Shown here in pieces: positions 47,501-61,050 of a DNA stretch of 64,000 bases. The notes under the pieces are model-generated. The model was not told the DNA's origin. It did no database searches and worked only from the letters and a program-made list of their open reading frames with translations. The stretch spans positions 1,437,075-1,501,074 of the forward strand of contig OX442437.1 of assembly GCA_949361645.1 (NCBI GenBank). The letters are read 5' to 3'. The position numbers and the translations under genes are program-made. This DNA comes from Spongilla lacustris (Eukaryota > Porifera > Demospongiae > Spongillida > Spongillidae). Each line of letters starts with the position of its first letter. Position 1 is the stretch's first letter.

Positions 47501-50500
47501 CTGCCATGCTCCACAGCTATCGGCCATGCTCCATAGCTATCTGCCATACAGCTATCTCCCATGCTCCATAGCTATCTGCCATACAGCTATCTCCCATGCT
47601 CCATAGCTATTTGCCATACGAACACACAGCTATCTGCCATCCACAACTACAGTGTATCTGCAATGCTTCACAGCTATCTCCCATGTGCCATAGCTATCTG
47701 CAATTCTCCATAGCTATCTGCCATACAAGCACATTAGCACACAGCTATCTGCCATACTTCACAGCTATCTGCCATGCTCAACAGCTATCTGCCATGCTTC
47801 ACAGCTATCTCCCATGTGCCATAGCTATCTGCCATACTCCATAGCTATCTGCCATACCAGCACACAGCTATCTGCAATACTCCATAGCTATCTGCCATAC
47901 AAGCACACAGCTATCTGCCATACTTCACAGCTATGTGCCATGCTCCATAGCTATCTGCCATGTTCCATAGCTATCTGCCATGCTCTGCCATACGAGCACA
48001 CAGCTATCTGCCATGCTCCACAGCAATCTGCCATGCTCCACAGCTATCTGCCATGCTCCACAGCTACTTCACAGCTATCTGCCATGCTCCACTGCAGCTA
48101 TCTGCCATGCTCCACAGCTATCTGCCATACTTCACAGCTATCTGCCATGCTCCACAGCTATCTGCCTGCTACACAGCTATCTGCCATACTCCACAGCTAT
48201 CTGTGATCCTCCATAGCTATCTGCCATACAGCTATCTGCCATGCTCCATAGCTATCTACCGTGCTCCATAGCTATCTGCCATACGAGCACACAGCTATCT
48301 GCCATGCTCCACAGCTATCTGCCTGCTACACAGCTATCTGCCATACTCCACAGCTATCTGTGATCCTCCATAGCTATCTGCCATACAGCTATCTGCCATG
48401 CTCCACAGCTATCTGCCATGTTCCACAGCTAGCCATGCTCCATAGTTATCTGCCATATGAGCACACAGCTACTGTATCTGCCATGCTCCACAGCTATCGG
48501 CCATGCTCCATAGCCCATGCTCCATAGCTATCTGCCATACAGCTATCTCCCATGTTCCATAGCTATCTGCCATACGAACACACAGCTATCTGCCATCCAC
48601 AACTACAGTGTATCTGCAATGCTTCACAGCTATCTCCCATGTGCCATAGCTATCTGCAATTCTCCATAGCTATCTGCCGTAAAAGCACATTAGCACACAG
48701 CTATCTGCCATACTTCACAGCTATCTGCCATGCTCAACAGCTATCTGCCATGCTTCACAGCTATCTCCCATGTGCCATAGCTATCTGCCATACTCCATAG
48801 CTATCTGCCATACCAGCACACAGCTATCTGCAATACTCCATAGCTATCTGCCATACAAGCACACAGCTATCTGCCATACTTCACAGCTATGTGCCATGCT
48901 CCATAGCTATCTGCCATGATCCACCGCTATCTGCCATGCTCTGCCATACGAGCACACAGCTATCTGCCATGCTCCACAGCGATCTGCCATGCTCCACAGC
49001 TATCTGCCATGCTCCACAGCTACTTCACAGCTATCTGCCATGCTCCACTGCAGCTATCTGCCATGCTCCACAGCTATCTACCATACTTCACAGCTATCTG
49101 CCCTGCTCCACAGCTATCTGCCTGCTACACAGCTATCTGCCCTACTCCACAGCTATCTGTGATCCTCCATAGCTATCTGCCATACAGCTATCTGCCATGC
49201 TCCACAGCTATCTACCGTGCTCCATAGCTATCTGCCATACGAGCACACAGCTATCTGCCATGATCCACAGCTACAGTGTATCTGCCATACTCCACAGCTA
49301 TCTGCCATGCTCCACAGCTATCTGACATGCTCCACAGCTATCTGCCATGCTCCACAGCTATCTGCCATGCTCCACAGCTATCTGCCATACAAGCACACAG
49401 CTATCTGCCATACAAGCACACAGCTATTTGCCATACAAGCACACAGCTATCTGCCATGCTCCACGGCTATCTGCCATGCTCAACAGCTATCTGCCATACT
49501 CTACAAGCAGCTATCTGCCATTGATGCTACACATGCAGCAATCTGCCATGCTCCACAGCTATCTGACATGCTCCACAGCTATCTGCCATGCTCCACAGCT
49601 ATCTGCCATGTTCCACAGCTATCTGCCATGCGCCATAGCTAGCCATGCTCCATAGTTATCTGCCATATGAGCACACAGCTACTGTATCTGCCATGCTCCA
49701 CAGCTATCTGCCATGCTCAATAGCTATCTGCCATACAGCTATCTCCCATGCTCCATAGCTATCTGCCATATGAGCACACAGCTATCTGCCATCCACAACT
49801 ACAGTGTATCTGCAATGCTTCACAGCTATCTCCCATGTGCCATAGCTTTCTGCAATTCTCCATAGCTATCTGCCATACAAGCACATTAGCACACAGCTAT
49901 CTGCCATACTTCACAGCTATCTGCCATGCTACACAGCTATCTGCCATGCTACACAGCTATCTGCCATACAAGCACACAGCTATCTGCCATACAAGCACAC
50001 AGCTATCTGCCATGCTCCACGGCTATCTGCCATGCTCAACAGCTATCTGCCATACTCTACAAGCAGCTATCTGCCATTGATGCTACACATGCAGCAATCT
50101 GCCATGCTCCACAGCTATCTGCCATGTTCCACAGCTATCTGCCATGCGCCACAGATAGCCATGCTCCATAGTTATCTGCCATATGAGCACACAGCTACTG
50201 TATCTGCCATGCTCCACAGCTATTGGCCATGCTCCATAGCTATCTGCCATACAGCTACATGTATCTCCCATGCTCCATAGCTATCTGCCATACAGCTATC
50301 TCCCATGCTCCATAGCTATCTGCCATATGAGCACACAGCTATCTGCCATCCACAACTACAGTGTATCTGCAATGCTTCACAGCTATCTCCCATGTGCCAT
50401 AGCTATCTGCAATTCTCCATAGCTATCTGCCATACAAGCACATTAGCACACAGCTATTTGCCATACTTCACAGCTATCTGCCATGCTCAACAGCTATCTG

Positions 50501-52330
50501 CCATGCTTCACAGCTATCTCCCATGTGCCATAGCTATCTGCCATACTCCATAGCTATCTGCCATACCAGCGCACAGCTATCTGCAATACTCCATAGCTAT
50601 CTGCCATACGAGCACACAGCTATCTGCCATACTTCACAGCTATGTGCCATGCTCCATAGCTATCTGCCATGTTCCACCGCTATCTGCCATGCTCTGCCAT
50701 ACGAGCACACAGCTATCTGCCATGCTCCACAGCTATCTGCCATGCTCCACAGCTATCTGCCATGCTCCACAGCTATCTGCCATGCTCCACAGCTATTGCC
50801 ATGCTCCACAGCTATCTGACATGCTCCACAGCTATCTGCCATGCTCCACAGCTACTTCACAGCTATCTGCCATGCTCCACTGCAGCTATCTGCCATGCTC
50901 CACAGCTATCTGCCATACTTCACAGCTATCTGCCATGCTCCACAGCTATCTGCCTGCTACACAGCTATCTGCCCTACTCCACAGCTATCTGTGATCCTCC
51001 ATAGCTATCGGCCATACAGCTATCTGCCATGCTCCACAGCTATCTACCGTGCTCCATAGCTATCTGCCATACGAGCACACAGCTATCTGCCATGATCCAC
51101 AGCTACAGTGTATCTGCCATACTCCACAGCTATCTGCCATGCTCCACAGCTATCTGACATGCTCCACAGCTATCTGCCATGCTCCACATCTATCTGCCAT
51201 TCTCCATAGCTATCTGTGATACGAGCACACAGCTATCTGCCATACTTCACAGCTATCTGCCATGCTCCAAGCTATCTGCCATGCTTCACAGCTATCTGCC
51301 ATGCTCAACAGCTATCTGCTATACTCCACAGCTATTTGCCATACGAGCACATAGCTATCTGCCATGCTCCACGGCTATCTGCCATGTTCCACAGCTATCT
51401 GCCATGTTCCACAGCTATCTGCCATACTCCACAGCTAACTGCCATGATCCACAGCTATCTGCCATGATCCACAGCTATCTGCCATGATCCACAGCTATCT
51501 GCCATGCTCCACAGCTATCTGACATGCTCCACAGCTATCTGCCATGCTCCACATCTATCTGCCATTCTCCATAGCTATCTGTGATACGAGCACACAGCTA
51601 TCTGCCATACTTCACAGCTATCTGCCATGCTCCAAGCTATCTGCCATGCTTCACAGCTATCTGCCATGCTCAACAGCTATCTGCTATACTCCACAGCTAT
51701 TTGCCATACGAGCACATAGCTATCTGCCATGCTCCACGGCTATCTGCCATGTTCCACAGCTATCTGCCATGTTCCACAGCTATCTGCCATACTCCACAGC
51801 TAACTGCCATGATCCACAGCTAACTGCCATGATCCACAGCTATCTGCCATGATCCACAGCTATCTGCCATGATCCACAGCTATATGCCATACGAGCACAC
51901 AGCTATCTGCCATGCTCCACAGCTATCTGCCATGCTTCACAGCTATCTGCCATGCTCCACAGCTATATGCCATGCTCCACAGCTATACGCAATGCTCCAC
52001 AGCTATATGCCATACGAGCACACAGCTATCTGCCATGCTCCATAGCTATCTGCCATGCTCCACAGCTATCTGCCATGCTCCACAGCTATCTGCCATGCGT
52101 CACAGCTATCTGCCATGCTCCACAGCTATATGCCATGCTCCACAGCTATATGCCATACGAGCACACAGCTATCTGCCATGCTCCATAGCTATCTGCCATG
52201 CTCCATAGCTATCTGCCATACGAGCACACAGCTATCTGCCATGCTTTACAGCTATCCACAGCTATCTGCCATGCTCCACAGCTGTCTGCACCACCCCACA
52301 GCTATCTGCCATGCTCCACATGTTCACTGA
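44505..52330. repeat. About 20-bp satellite with higher-order units near 0.96-1.0 kb
   Basis: Hundreds of copies of ctatctgccatgctccacag with variants (tactcca, tgctcaa, acgagcacacag). Blocks repeat at about 957-997 bp: the same variant order starts near 45642, 46599, 47596 and 48552, and again more loosely at 49748 and 50305. A 365-bp block is duplicated at about 51125 and 51490. Long frames of SAMLHSYLPCSTAICH are artefacts. Confidence 0.97.
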
Positions 52331-52544
52331 CACTGCGGGCAGTTTAGCTTACGAAAGAAAACTTCTACAGCTCCCAATCTCCACCACCCATTCATCCGAG
52401 CATTCATCTTAGATATATATCGTCGTTTTCGCACTGGGCCGTTCGAAATCGTCCGTGGAATTAAAGAGGCGAGGTGCACCCGCCAAAAGGTCCGCCTTAC
52501 AAAAAAGGTCTGGGAACTGTAAATAGCAATTAACTAACCAATTG

Positions 52545-53040
52545 CTGCATTAAATCACGTGAGTATTCCTCAAACTACTGTATGTCCCAGCCCACGGGAT
52601 CTAGTTGAATATTCATGTGCTCCGGGGTATGGAAGCAGTTTCATCCTCATATAAAGGCGCGATTCGAGCGGGAAACATGCGCTTACTTTGAAAAGCTGTA
52701 TCTCCGTAACGGATTACATAAAAATTAACGAACAGAACGAATCGATAGGTATAGGACCTCTGTACCTACAAACCGAATTTGAAGCGATTTGATTACTCCT
52801 ATCTAAAGTTATGGCGGGTTTGAACCCGGTGGGGTATCGAACGTTGCAATACAGGTGTGGAGCAAGTGCAAGACTTCAAAATGTAATTTGTCATAGAGAA
52901 ATGGTGTAGTATGAACTGTTGAAAATAGGAAGTCGATAGCGTTTAGCGTTCGGAAGATATAGCGATTCAAACAAGAAGCATTTTTATTATATTATAGTGT
53001 TATAAAAGTCGGACATTTTCGCGGAAACTGTCCCATATAT
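52545..53040 (-). repeat. Right terminal inverted repeat
   Basis: Reverse-complement copy of the left repeat, with scattered substitutions (roughly one in ten to fifteen by eye). Ends cggaaactgtcccatatatc. Confidence 0.85.
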
Positions 53041-54469
53041 CGATAAAAATATGGTTTCTACGTCTATACCACCTCATAGCAAATAACCAACTACAGCTAT
53101 TCATATGCTCCCGACATTCGGATTTGAAACAGCAGTATGGCCTAAATTATGACTGACGCCTCCATGACTATTGAAGAGGGCGTAGGTCCTGGTCAATAGA
53201 GTTGTATTCCCATCCTCTTCAACTAAGGAAATGCACAGGAGCGAGACATCATGGTTTAGAAAAGGATGCGATCTAATTGTATCTTGAATTGCCATGCCAG
53301 TCAAATTGCCGTTCTCACTGCATGCATGCCGGAGTATTGATCGTTCATCTGAATTTCCATCTTACATTGATATCAGTTCTCGCGTTTGAATGCAATGCGT
53401 AGAATTGCATCCTGAATTGAAGGTCACAAGTTTATAATCCCATCTAGTTACTTGACGTATTAATTACAATCAAGTTGATGGGTGAGGTAAGTCGCAGGCG
53501 CACTGCGCAATGTACAATTCCCTAACTATGTGTAGGTGGACTCGTCTTGCAGTTATCAAACTGCACTGTCTACAGTGAGTGAGCAGAAGTCGACGTCGAT
53601 ATCTGGCAGCATTCGATCCGTTCCGGCGATAAGTGGCAGTCGCCGAAAGTGGAGGTAACATTAATTGCCGGCGATAGATGTTTTTCATGACATACCTCGA
53701 TCGTTAAGTTGAGTCTGTACCGAACAAACCATTTGAAATTACGCCCCCCCCCCCCCCCCCCCCCCCCCCCACCCCGGGCCTATACCAGACAGTTTATAGT
53801 AATAATAAGAATGCGTGCAATAATCCAGGGATGCAAAGATTGGAGTTGTGCGGGTGGCGCATCTGCATGCATGCCCTCTTAGCCGTGTCACTTTGGCTCC
53901 ATTGAGCATGACTTGGAGGTGAAAGGTGCATGGGTCACGTGCCTTTAGCTCACTCTCATGCAACCTCTGATACACAAAGGGCAATGCAGAAGCCAATGCA
54001 ATTAGGTGGCACGAGGTAATTACTGGCTTCCTAAATGTAAACATCGTTTTTAGACTATACATGTGGCCTTTCAGTTTAGTCATCAAATTACACAGGGAAA
54101 AAAAAACGCGTGAAATCATTACGTACAGATTCAATGCTCTTACACTCTGCATGTATAGCTGTAGACAATTTGATTGGGGCGAATTTGATTCCTATCAATC
54201 GTTTAGCATCATACTAATACCGAATTGCATGCAATGCCGTGCTTATTATAAGCTGTAGTATAATTATGCACAAATGGATTATTTGCCTGACTGTGCGTTG
54301 TACATCACCGCATGGTCACTGTTTTTATTTTATTTTTTATTTTTTTACGAAGAACTAGTCTAATCAAAACAGCGAATGATTTGAATGTTAGGTTTAACTT
54401 CATGTTACATTTAACTGCATTTCTTCATTTTTTAAAAAGCTTTTTATTTTATTTAAAAAAACTCTTCAG
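53041..54469. other. Intergenic; poly-C tract
   Basis: Contains a 28-base poly-C run (about 53743-53770). No supported gene on either strand. Confidence 0.5.
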
Positions 54470-54609
54470 TATCTCAGGCCTTCAACCAATGCTGCTGCAG
54501 CGAGGGAAATCGTGCGGGTGTTGCGTCATTGTGACAATCATTGTGATTTGTGCGTTACTTCTCATTATGTCAATTTTGTTGGGCGTTTTTTGTGGAACAA
54601 AACATCTTT
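54470..54609 (+). CDS. Exon encoding a single transmembrane segment
   Basis: Acceptor aaactcttcag and donor gtaagtgatc bound a 140-nt block. In the open phase it gives a basic lead (QRGKS), a CGCC cluster and a 20-residue hydrophobic helix (VTIIVICALLLIMSILLGVF), then CGTKH. An acceptor at about 55014 could continue it in phase. The rest of the gene is not identified. Confidence 0.4.
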
Positions 54610-54907
54610 GTAAGTGATCAAATCATGCAATCAGCCCAAACTCACAGCAATGCCTTGTACGCTACTGCATGTTATTATACATCGCGTGTTCATTTTATCA
54701 TACATGTACCTTAAGTGTGTTAATTTAATTGCATAGCCGGGCCGCAACTGTATTTGATCAGTCTGATATAACGACACTTCATCCCACGCTTAATTGTGCT
54801 CTGTGCGATACCGGTATAACTACTCCTAGCTAGGCTGCATGGCATGCGGTTGTAGTGTGTGCAGTCTTAATTGAAGATTTCGTTTTAGTGTACATGCATG
54901 TACATGT

Positions 54908-54969
54908 AGTCTGGGGACCCGACTGATGGCTGTACATGTACCGACAGCCATCAGTCGGGTCCCCAGACT
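54908..54969. repeat. Perfect 26-bp inverted repeat
   Basis: agtctggggacccgactgat then ggctgt, a 10-base loop, and the exact mirror. The tagtctggggacccga end also occurs at about 36932, just inside the left terminal inverted repeat. Confidence 0.95.
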
Positions 54970-55169
54970 AGTTTTAGTGTTCTTTCAACTGCTTCTTATT
55001 AGTTGTTCATTTTAGGCAAAAGAGTATGGTTAATTCACTATTATTGTATGCACTTATCTTTATGTTCTCATGCAGTTTTCCATTTCAAGTATGGCTGTAC
55101 CTGTATAGCTATAATTTATATATTATAATAATTATAATTATAATATATATAATTATAATTATATATATA

Positions 55170-56160
55170 ATGGCTGCTAGTCTCGCCTCCAGCTCCAATC
55201 GTCGCAGTAAGCTAGAGAATGATTACATCACTAGATTTGAGAAGCACGCTGTAAGTAATAATTAGTAATTATAAATGATATGCATGCATGTCTTGGTTCC
55301 ACTCCTACGTCTATTGTAATTCGGCATTCCGGTCCCTGGTGCTGTATATTACAATCAGTTCAGGACTTCCGGGTATTACGTCACCACCTACTGGTTGGAA
55401 TGTTGGAATGGGCCGGGAATTATTTGCATTCTGTAACTGCATGCAAAACACATTCTTCTTTGTTCATGCACCCGCTACCAAGTCAGAGTTTTGCTTACTG
55501 AGATGAAATTATTAACACATTACTAGTGTCTATTCATATCGAGAAATTGGCGGTCAAAAGGATTACGCGGTATTCGGTCATTGCGTAATTCAATGTCCAT
55601 AGAAATGTATGGACGCATTCAGTAAACTGCAGCTAACTGCAGAAAAAAAAATTATATTGACTAGGTGCTCTCGGATTTGCAATGTGGGGACTATTTAGCA
55701 TATTTTGAGTACTTTCACGCACCGTAGGTACCTATATCCGCACTTCCACATTAATTATGCAAGGTTTCCAATGTCCATTCATTTTATCTCATTTATTTAT
55801 TCAGTCATCAATAGTTTCCCAACCAAATGATGTTTTCCTTAGGTGCCACCGGATTATATGAGAGTAATCAATGCACTTATTTTTCATCATTTTTTCAGAG
55901 CTTAGGGCCTTCAAATCGCGCTTCCCTTGAATGGTTAGTGAGATACACCCCAAATCCAAAACGCATAATATCACGTGCTACTCTTTCGTCAGTTAGCCGT
56001 GCCCAGACCGAGCTGTTCTGTAAGCACATGTAGTTATTAAAGATTATATGTATTGCATATTGATGTTTATAACCACGACCCCACCCACCACTATAATGTA
56101 CACAACAACTTAACGTGCAAAATAACTTATTAACCGCTATTTACTGTAGGCAGAGAATAA
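55170..56160 (+). CDS. Small three-exon gene, about 70 aa, unrecognised
   Basis: Exon 1 (55170-55250) starts MAASLASSSNRRSKLEND and has a strong donor gtaagtaat. Exon 2 (55899-56019, acceptor tttttcag, donor gtaagcac) reads GPSNRASLEWLVRY and ISRATLSSVSRAQTELF. Exon 3 (from 56150, acceptor ttactgtag) adds CRE and a stop. All phases agree. Basic and Ser-rich, no signal peptide. If the last donor is not used, a stop follows three codons later anyway. An AT-rich tract lies directly upstream of the ATG. Confidence 0.45.
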
Positions 56161-56239
56161 GAGATAATCTGCTGTAGGTTCGGTACTTCCGCGGACGATT
56201 TCGAACGGTACGAAGACGACGATATCGAAGATCAATCCC

Positions 56240-56660
56240 ACGAGGATATGACATGCAGGTTAAAGACCTGGAAGTCTGCCTGTGGACTGGATTCTATGGC
56301 AGAACTTAAGCCTACTACCCCACAGGCCACAGGTAACTACTACGGAGGTACGGGAGTGCACGGACCCTATTGCAGACAGACAGCTATAAAGCTGGTACTA
56401 TACTCTGGACTCTACGGCAGGCAGCGACGGAATACCCCTGGTCCATGTATGGAGTGAATTCTATGGCAATAAGCGATGCATGAAGAATCACACAGTTAAC
56501 AGCTATGAACTCAAATCTATGGCAGACACCTAACAGCTACAGTGTATGGAGTTGGGGTGATCCCTATTGCACACAGCTATGAAGTACTCCATGGCAAGTA
56601 AGCACCTAAGAAATGAATCCTATGGCAGATACCCCACAGCTGACAGCGTGTGTGTGAGCA
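56240..56660. repeat. Degenerate satellite-like stretch
   Basis: Scattered tctatggcag and acagctat motifs resemble the 20-bp satellite at 44.5-52.3 kb in reverse. The adjoining 56160-56260 matches 52395-52480 in inverted orientation (gttcgaaatcgtccg / cggacgatttcgaac). Probably an old relic of the satellite edge. Confidence 0.5.
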
Positions 56661-56899
56661 TGTGTGTGAGTATGTATGCGTGACTGTGTGTGCGTGTGTT
56701 GTTGTGTGAGTGGCTATGAATCCTCTCTTCCGCTCTCTCTCTGTACATGTTAGTCAGTATGTAAATGTATATGTATACTTAGAATCAGTTCTTGTTACCT
56801 TGTATGTAATGTAATTGGCTAGTTTTGATGACATTCTGCATTTTTTTCCACAGTACACAACTCAAACTCCAGCTACCAATGCTCACCAATGGCAAGCTC

Positions 56900-57034
56900 T
56901 ATTTACCCCCTCCCTCCCTCCCTCCCTCCCACCCTCCCTCCCTCCCTCCCTCCCTCCCTCCCTCCCTCCCTCCCTCCCTCCCTCCCTCCCTCCCTCCCTC
57001 CCTCCCTCCCTCCCTCCCTCCCTCCCTCCCTCCC
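56900..57034. repeat. (CCCT)n microsatellite
   Basis: About 33 CCCT tetramers with one interruption. Directly upstream of the RNF113-like block, where it would serve as an intron's pyrimidine tract. Confidence 0.97.
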
Positions 57035-57677
57035 TTCAACTCCATCCTCGCCTCTTCCCTCCTTCCATGATCCTCTCCTTCCACTTTCCTTCATCAGAGG
57101 AGGCTCAGAGGTGTTCAGTGACAAAGATAAGGACAAACTCAGCAAGGTGACCCACACATACTAAGTCTGAGAGGGAGGCATGACATGGAGGCCACCCTCA
57201 CCTTGGAGATGGAGACAGAACAGAACAGGGACCAGTGGGGTGTCATGGAGAAGGCACAGAATTTGAACCAGGTCTGGGCACTGGTCACCATTTGCAGTAA
57301 CCCTTTATAAGCCAGTCAGATACAGTGATATTAGCCCTTTAGTGACACAAGTTTTAACCCTGTAAAGACACCAATATCAGCATTATTCTCCAGAACAAAT
57401 TTTGTATTTGTATATGTCTTGTTGCCATGGTGATTCATGTCCTCCTACTATGCTGCAAAACTCATAGTCTGTTGTATGATGATTAATTAATATTGCTTGT
57501 TTTCCATATATAGTATGGAGGAGGAGAGGACACAATTACACCGAGTACTTCGAGGCCGCGAGGGGAGGGAGACCTCACAAGGGAGTGCAGCCAGCGGGTG
57601 GGTGTGGTCAAGGGAGGTGGTAGCAGATGTGATGAGGCCAAATATTGTGGCATACAATTGTACGATTCCATGAGTGT

Positions 57678-57678
<1 letters not shown>

Positions 57679-57708
<30 letters not shown>

Positions 57709-57722
57709 TTGTGTGTGTGTGT
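57679..57722. repeat. (GT)n microsatellite
   Basis: About 20 GT units, one interruption. Confidence 0.95.
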
Positions 57723-57782
57723 CTGCAATGTATGGTAGCAAGCACACGATGCATGAACATGAACTGTACAGAAAATGTCACA

Positions 57783-57903
57783 CACTTTAAAAGGAGCACA
57801 CCTTAAAGGGCATACTTTAAAAGGAGCACACCTCAATGGGCACACTTTAAAAGGAGCACACCTTAATGGGCACACTTTAAAAGGAGCACACCATAATGGG
57901 CAC
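57783..57903. repeat. 29-bp tandem repeat, about four copies
   Basis: Units of aaaaggagcacaccttaatg plus ggcacactt. Minus-strand CAPFKVCPL frames derive from it. Confidence 0.9.
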
Positions 57904-57906
57904 ACC

Positions 57907-58310
57907 TTCCCCTACACAAAAATCTTGGCATACATGTTCCAAATTCATGTGTGATATGTTGTCGCATGTGTTCCAGTTTTTCTAGAGCACTGTTGAACAT
58001 GCTTATGTCATTCAATTGCAGGCATATCACTCTTCTAACTTGTACAGGTCGAAGAGTTTCTAAAACGCGTTCCCCCGAGAAGTTATAAAGTGGCACACCC
58101 CTTAGCATATTAGCGGGTATGCCTCATCGGGGAATCGCTTTTTAGAAACTATTCATCCTGTGCAAGTTAGAAGAGTGATATGCCTGCAATTTAATGACAT
58201 ACATGTACATGTAAGCATGTTCAACAGTGCTCTAGAAAAACTGGAACACTTGCAAAAACATATCACACATGAATTTGGAACATGTCATGCCAAGATTTTT
58301 TCGTAGGGGT
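57907..58310. repeat. Fold-back element, arms about 165-180 bp
   Basis: aaaaatcttggcatacatgt ... gcaggcatatcactcttcta on the left is mirrored by tagaagagtgatatgcctgc ... catgccaagatttttt on the right, with a roughly 60-bp centre. Noncoding, MITE-like; lies in an intron of the RNF113-like remnant. Confidence 0.9.
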
Positions 58311-58350
58311 TCCATTGCGGGATAATGTGCTGACAGCATTCTATATGTAG

Positions 58351-58458
<108 letters not shown>

Positions 58459-58524
58459 TGATGTGTCTGGTGTGTGCTGGTGTGTTATGTAGGTATGTGC
58501 TGGTGTTTGCATGTTGTGTTTGCC

Positions 58525-60030
58525 CATACACCAGCCTATACACCATACACCAGCCTAGACTTCATACACCAGCCTGTACACCATACACTAGCCTGTACAC
58601 CATACACCAGCCTGTACACCATACACCAGCCTGTACACCATACACCAGCCTATACACCATACACCAGCCTAGACCCCATACACCAGCCTAGACCCCATAC
58701 ACCAGCCTGTACACCATACACCAGCCTGTACACCATACACCAGCCTAGACCCCATACACCAGCCTAGACACCATACACCAGCCTGTACACCATACACCAG
58801 CCTGTACACCATACCCCAGCCTAGACCCCATACACCAGCCTACCATACACCAGCCTGTACACCATACCCCAGCCTAGACCCCATACACCAGCCTGTACAC
58901 CATACCCCAGCCTAGACCCCATACACCAGCCTGTACACCATATACCAGCCTATACACCATACACCAGCCTAGACCCCATACACCAGCCTGTACACCATAC
59001 ACCAGCCTGTACACCATACACCAGCCTAGACCCCATACACCAGCCTGTACACCATATACCAGCCTATACACCATACACCAGCCTAGACCCCATACACCAA
59101 ACTATACACCTATACACCATACACCAGCCTGTACACCATACACCAGCCTGTACACCATACACCAGCCTGTACACCATACACCAGCCTATACACCATACAC
59201 CAGCCTATACACCATACACCAGCCTAGATCCCATACACCAGCCTATACACCTATATACCATACACCAGCCTGTACACCATACACCAGCCTATACACCATA
59301 CACTAGCCTGTACACCATACCCTAGCCTGTACACCATACACCAGCCTGTACACCATACACCAGGGTATACACCAATTACCATACACCAGCCTATACACCA
59401 TACACCAGCCTATACACCATACACCAGCCTATACACCTGCCTAGATCCCATACACCAGCCTATACACCTATACACCATACACCAGCCTGTACACCATACA
59501 CCAGCCTATACACCATACACTAGCCTGTACACCATACCCCAGCCTGTACACCATACACCAGCCTGTACACCATACACCAGCCTATACACCATACACTAGC
59601 CTGTACACCATACCCCAGCCTGTACACCATACACCAGCCTGTACACCATACACCAGCCTATACACCATACACCAGCCTATACACCATACACCAGCCTATA
59701 CACCATACACCAGCCTATACACCATACACCAGCCTGTACACCATACACCAGCCTATACACCACACACCAGCCTGTACACCATACACCAGCCTATAGCTAT
59801 ACACCATACACCGGCCTGTACACCATACACCAGCCTGTACACCATACACCAGCCTGTACACCATACACCAGCCTGTACACCATACACCAGCCTGTACACC
59901 ATACACCAGTCTGTACACCATACACCATCCTATACACCATACACCATCCTATACACCATACACCATCCTATACACCATACCCCAGCCTGTACACCATACC
60001 CCATACATCAGCCTATACATCATACTTAAA
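58525..60030. repeat. 19-bp minisatellite
   Basis: About 78 copies of cagcctgtacaccatacac with variants (tatacacc, tagacccc). Some longer sub-blocks recur. Confidence 0.97.
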
Positions 60031-60189
60031 AAACCAGCCCATACACGTACCTACATGTACATGTACCAGAATACTGAAGGCTTTTGTCATACATGTACCT
60101 ACTCTTAATCTTAAGATCTGCCCATGGTCTGTACTGTTAATATAATAAACTTGAAAGGGAACCCACAACCTTATCTGATGTTAGAGGCC

Positions 60190-60475
60190 CATCTACCTTG
60201 CCTACATGTAGACCTACCTCCTACATGGACCTACATAGGCCTACCCTACATGAACCCTTACATGGACCTACATAGGCCTACCCTACATGGACCTTAGGCC
60301 TACCCTGCAGTTCACCCTACATGTACTTACATAGGCCTACCCTATTACCCTGCATGAACCCTTACATGGACCTACATAGACCTACCCTGCATGAACCCTA
60401 CATGGACCTACATAGACCTATACCCTGCATAAACCCTTACATGGACCTACATAGACCTACATGTACCTACCTGAG
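60190..60475. repeat. Tandem repeat of cctacatggacctacatagg type
   Basis: Irregular copies of a 30-40-bp unit built from ctacatggacctacatag and gcctaccctacatgaaccct. Confidence 0.88.
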
Positions 60476-60954
60476 TACTGAAAATTACTTGTGTCTTTTG
60501 TCTACATGCACGTACATGTAACAGCTGCCCTTCTGTGCTGTGAATATAATTAAACATGAAAGGAACCCACAACCTTATCTGATGTTAGACATAAAATAAA
60601 CATACCCTGTACATGTACATGTACCTGGACTTATATGTACCTACCTAAGACTACCATATCTACAAGACCTACATGTATATTTATGTACATGTGTACATCT
60701 ATCTAACTACTGGCATGTACTTATGTACATGTAGGACTACCGTGGACCTACATGAATTTGGTTTTACCAGAGGGCGCACGAAAACTGGGGGGGAGGAGGG
60801 GATGCAGTTGAAGGGGTACATTTGTACATGCCCTGTTGTGCTCCATCGCTTTGTTGACATTTGTCAGCAAGTATTTGGACTTTTATTTTTACGTATGACA
60901 CAACATGTAATCTACTCGCGGGTATATGTAATCATCAACGGAAGCGTGTGTGGC

Positions 60955-61050
60955 TGGGGGGGGGGGGGGGGGGGGGGGGGGGCAATTGCTGCCAGATGGG
61001 TGGCATTTCATATGCCATGGGGGAGGGGGGGGGGGAGAAGCTGGCCCCCC
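60955..61050. repeat. Poly-G tracts
   Basis: A 27-base G run (about 60956-60982) and shorter runs at about 61020-61036. Another lies at 61259-61272. Confidence 0.9.

Larger units (their letters stand above)
36443..53040. mobile_element. 16.6-kb segment bounded by long terminal inverted repeats (candidate giant DNA transposon)
   Basis: Both ends carry about 490 bp of inverted repeat beginning tatatgggacagtttccgcg (left) and ending as its mirror (right). Tatata-type sequence adjoins both ends, so a short TA-rich target duplication is possible but not provable. A transposase-like gene begins about 670 bp inside the left repeat. Inside also lie the BRCA1-like gene and an 8-kb satellite. The two repeats differ at many positions, so the element would be old. 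The alternative is two independent insertions of one repeat in opposite orientation. Confidence 0.5.

Noticed and set aside
44484..52330. Many frames of 80-200 codons (SAMLHSYLPCS)
   Set aside because: Satellite read-through in all frames; stops fall at unit variants.
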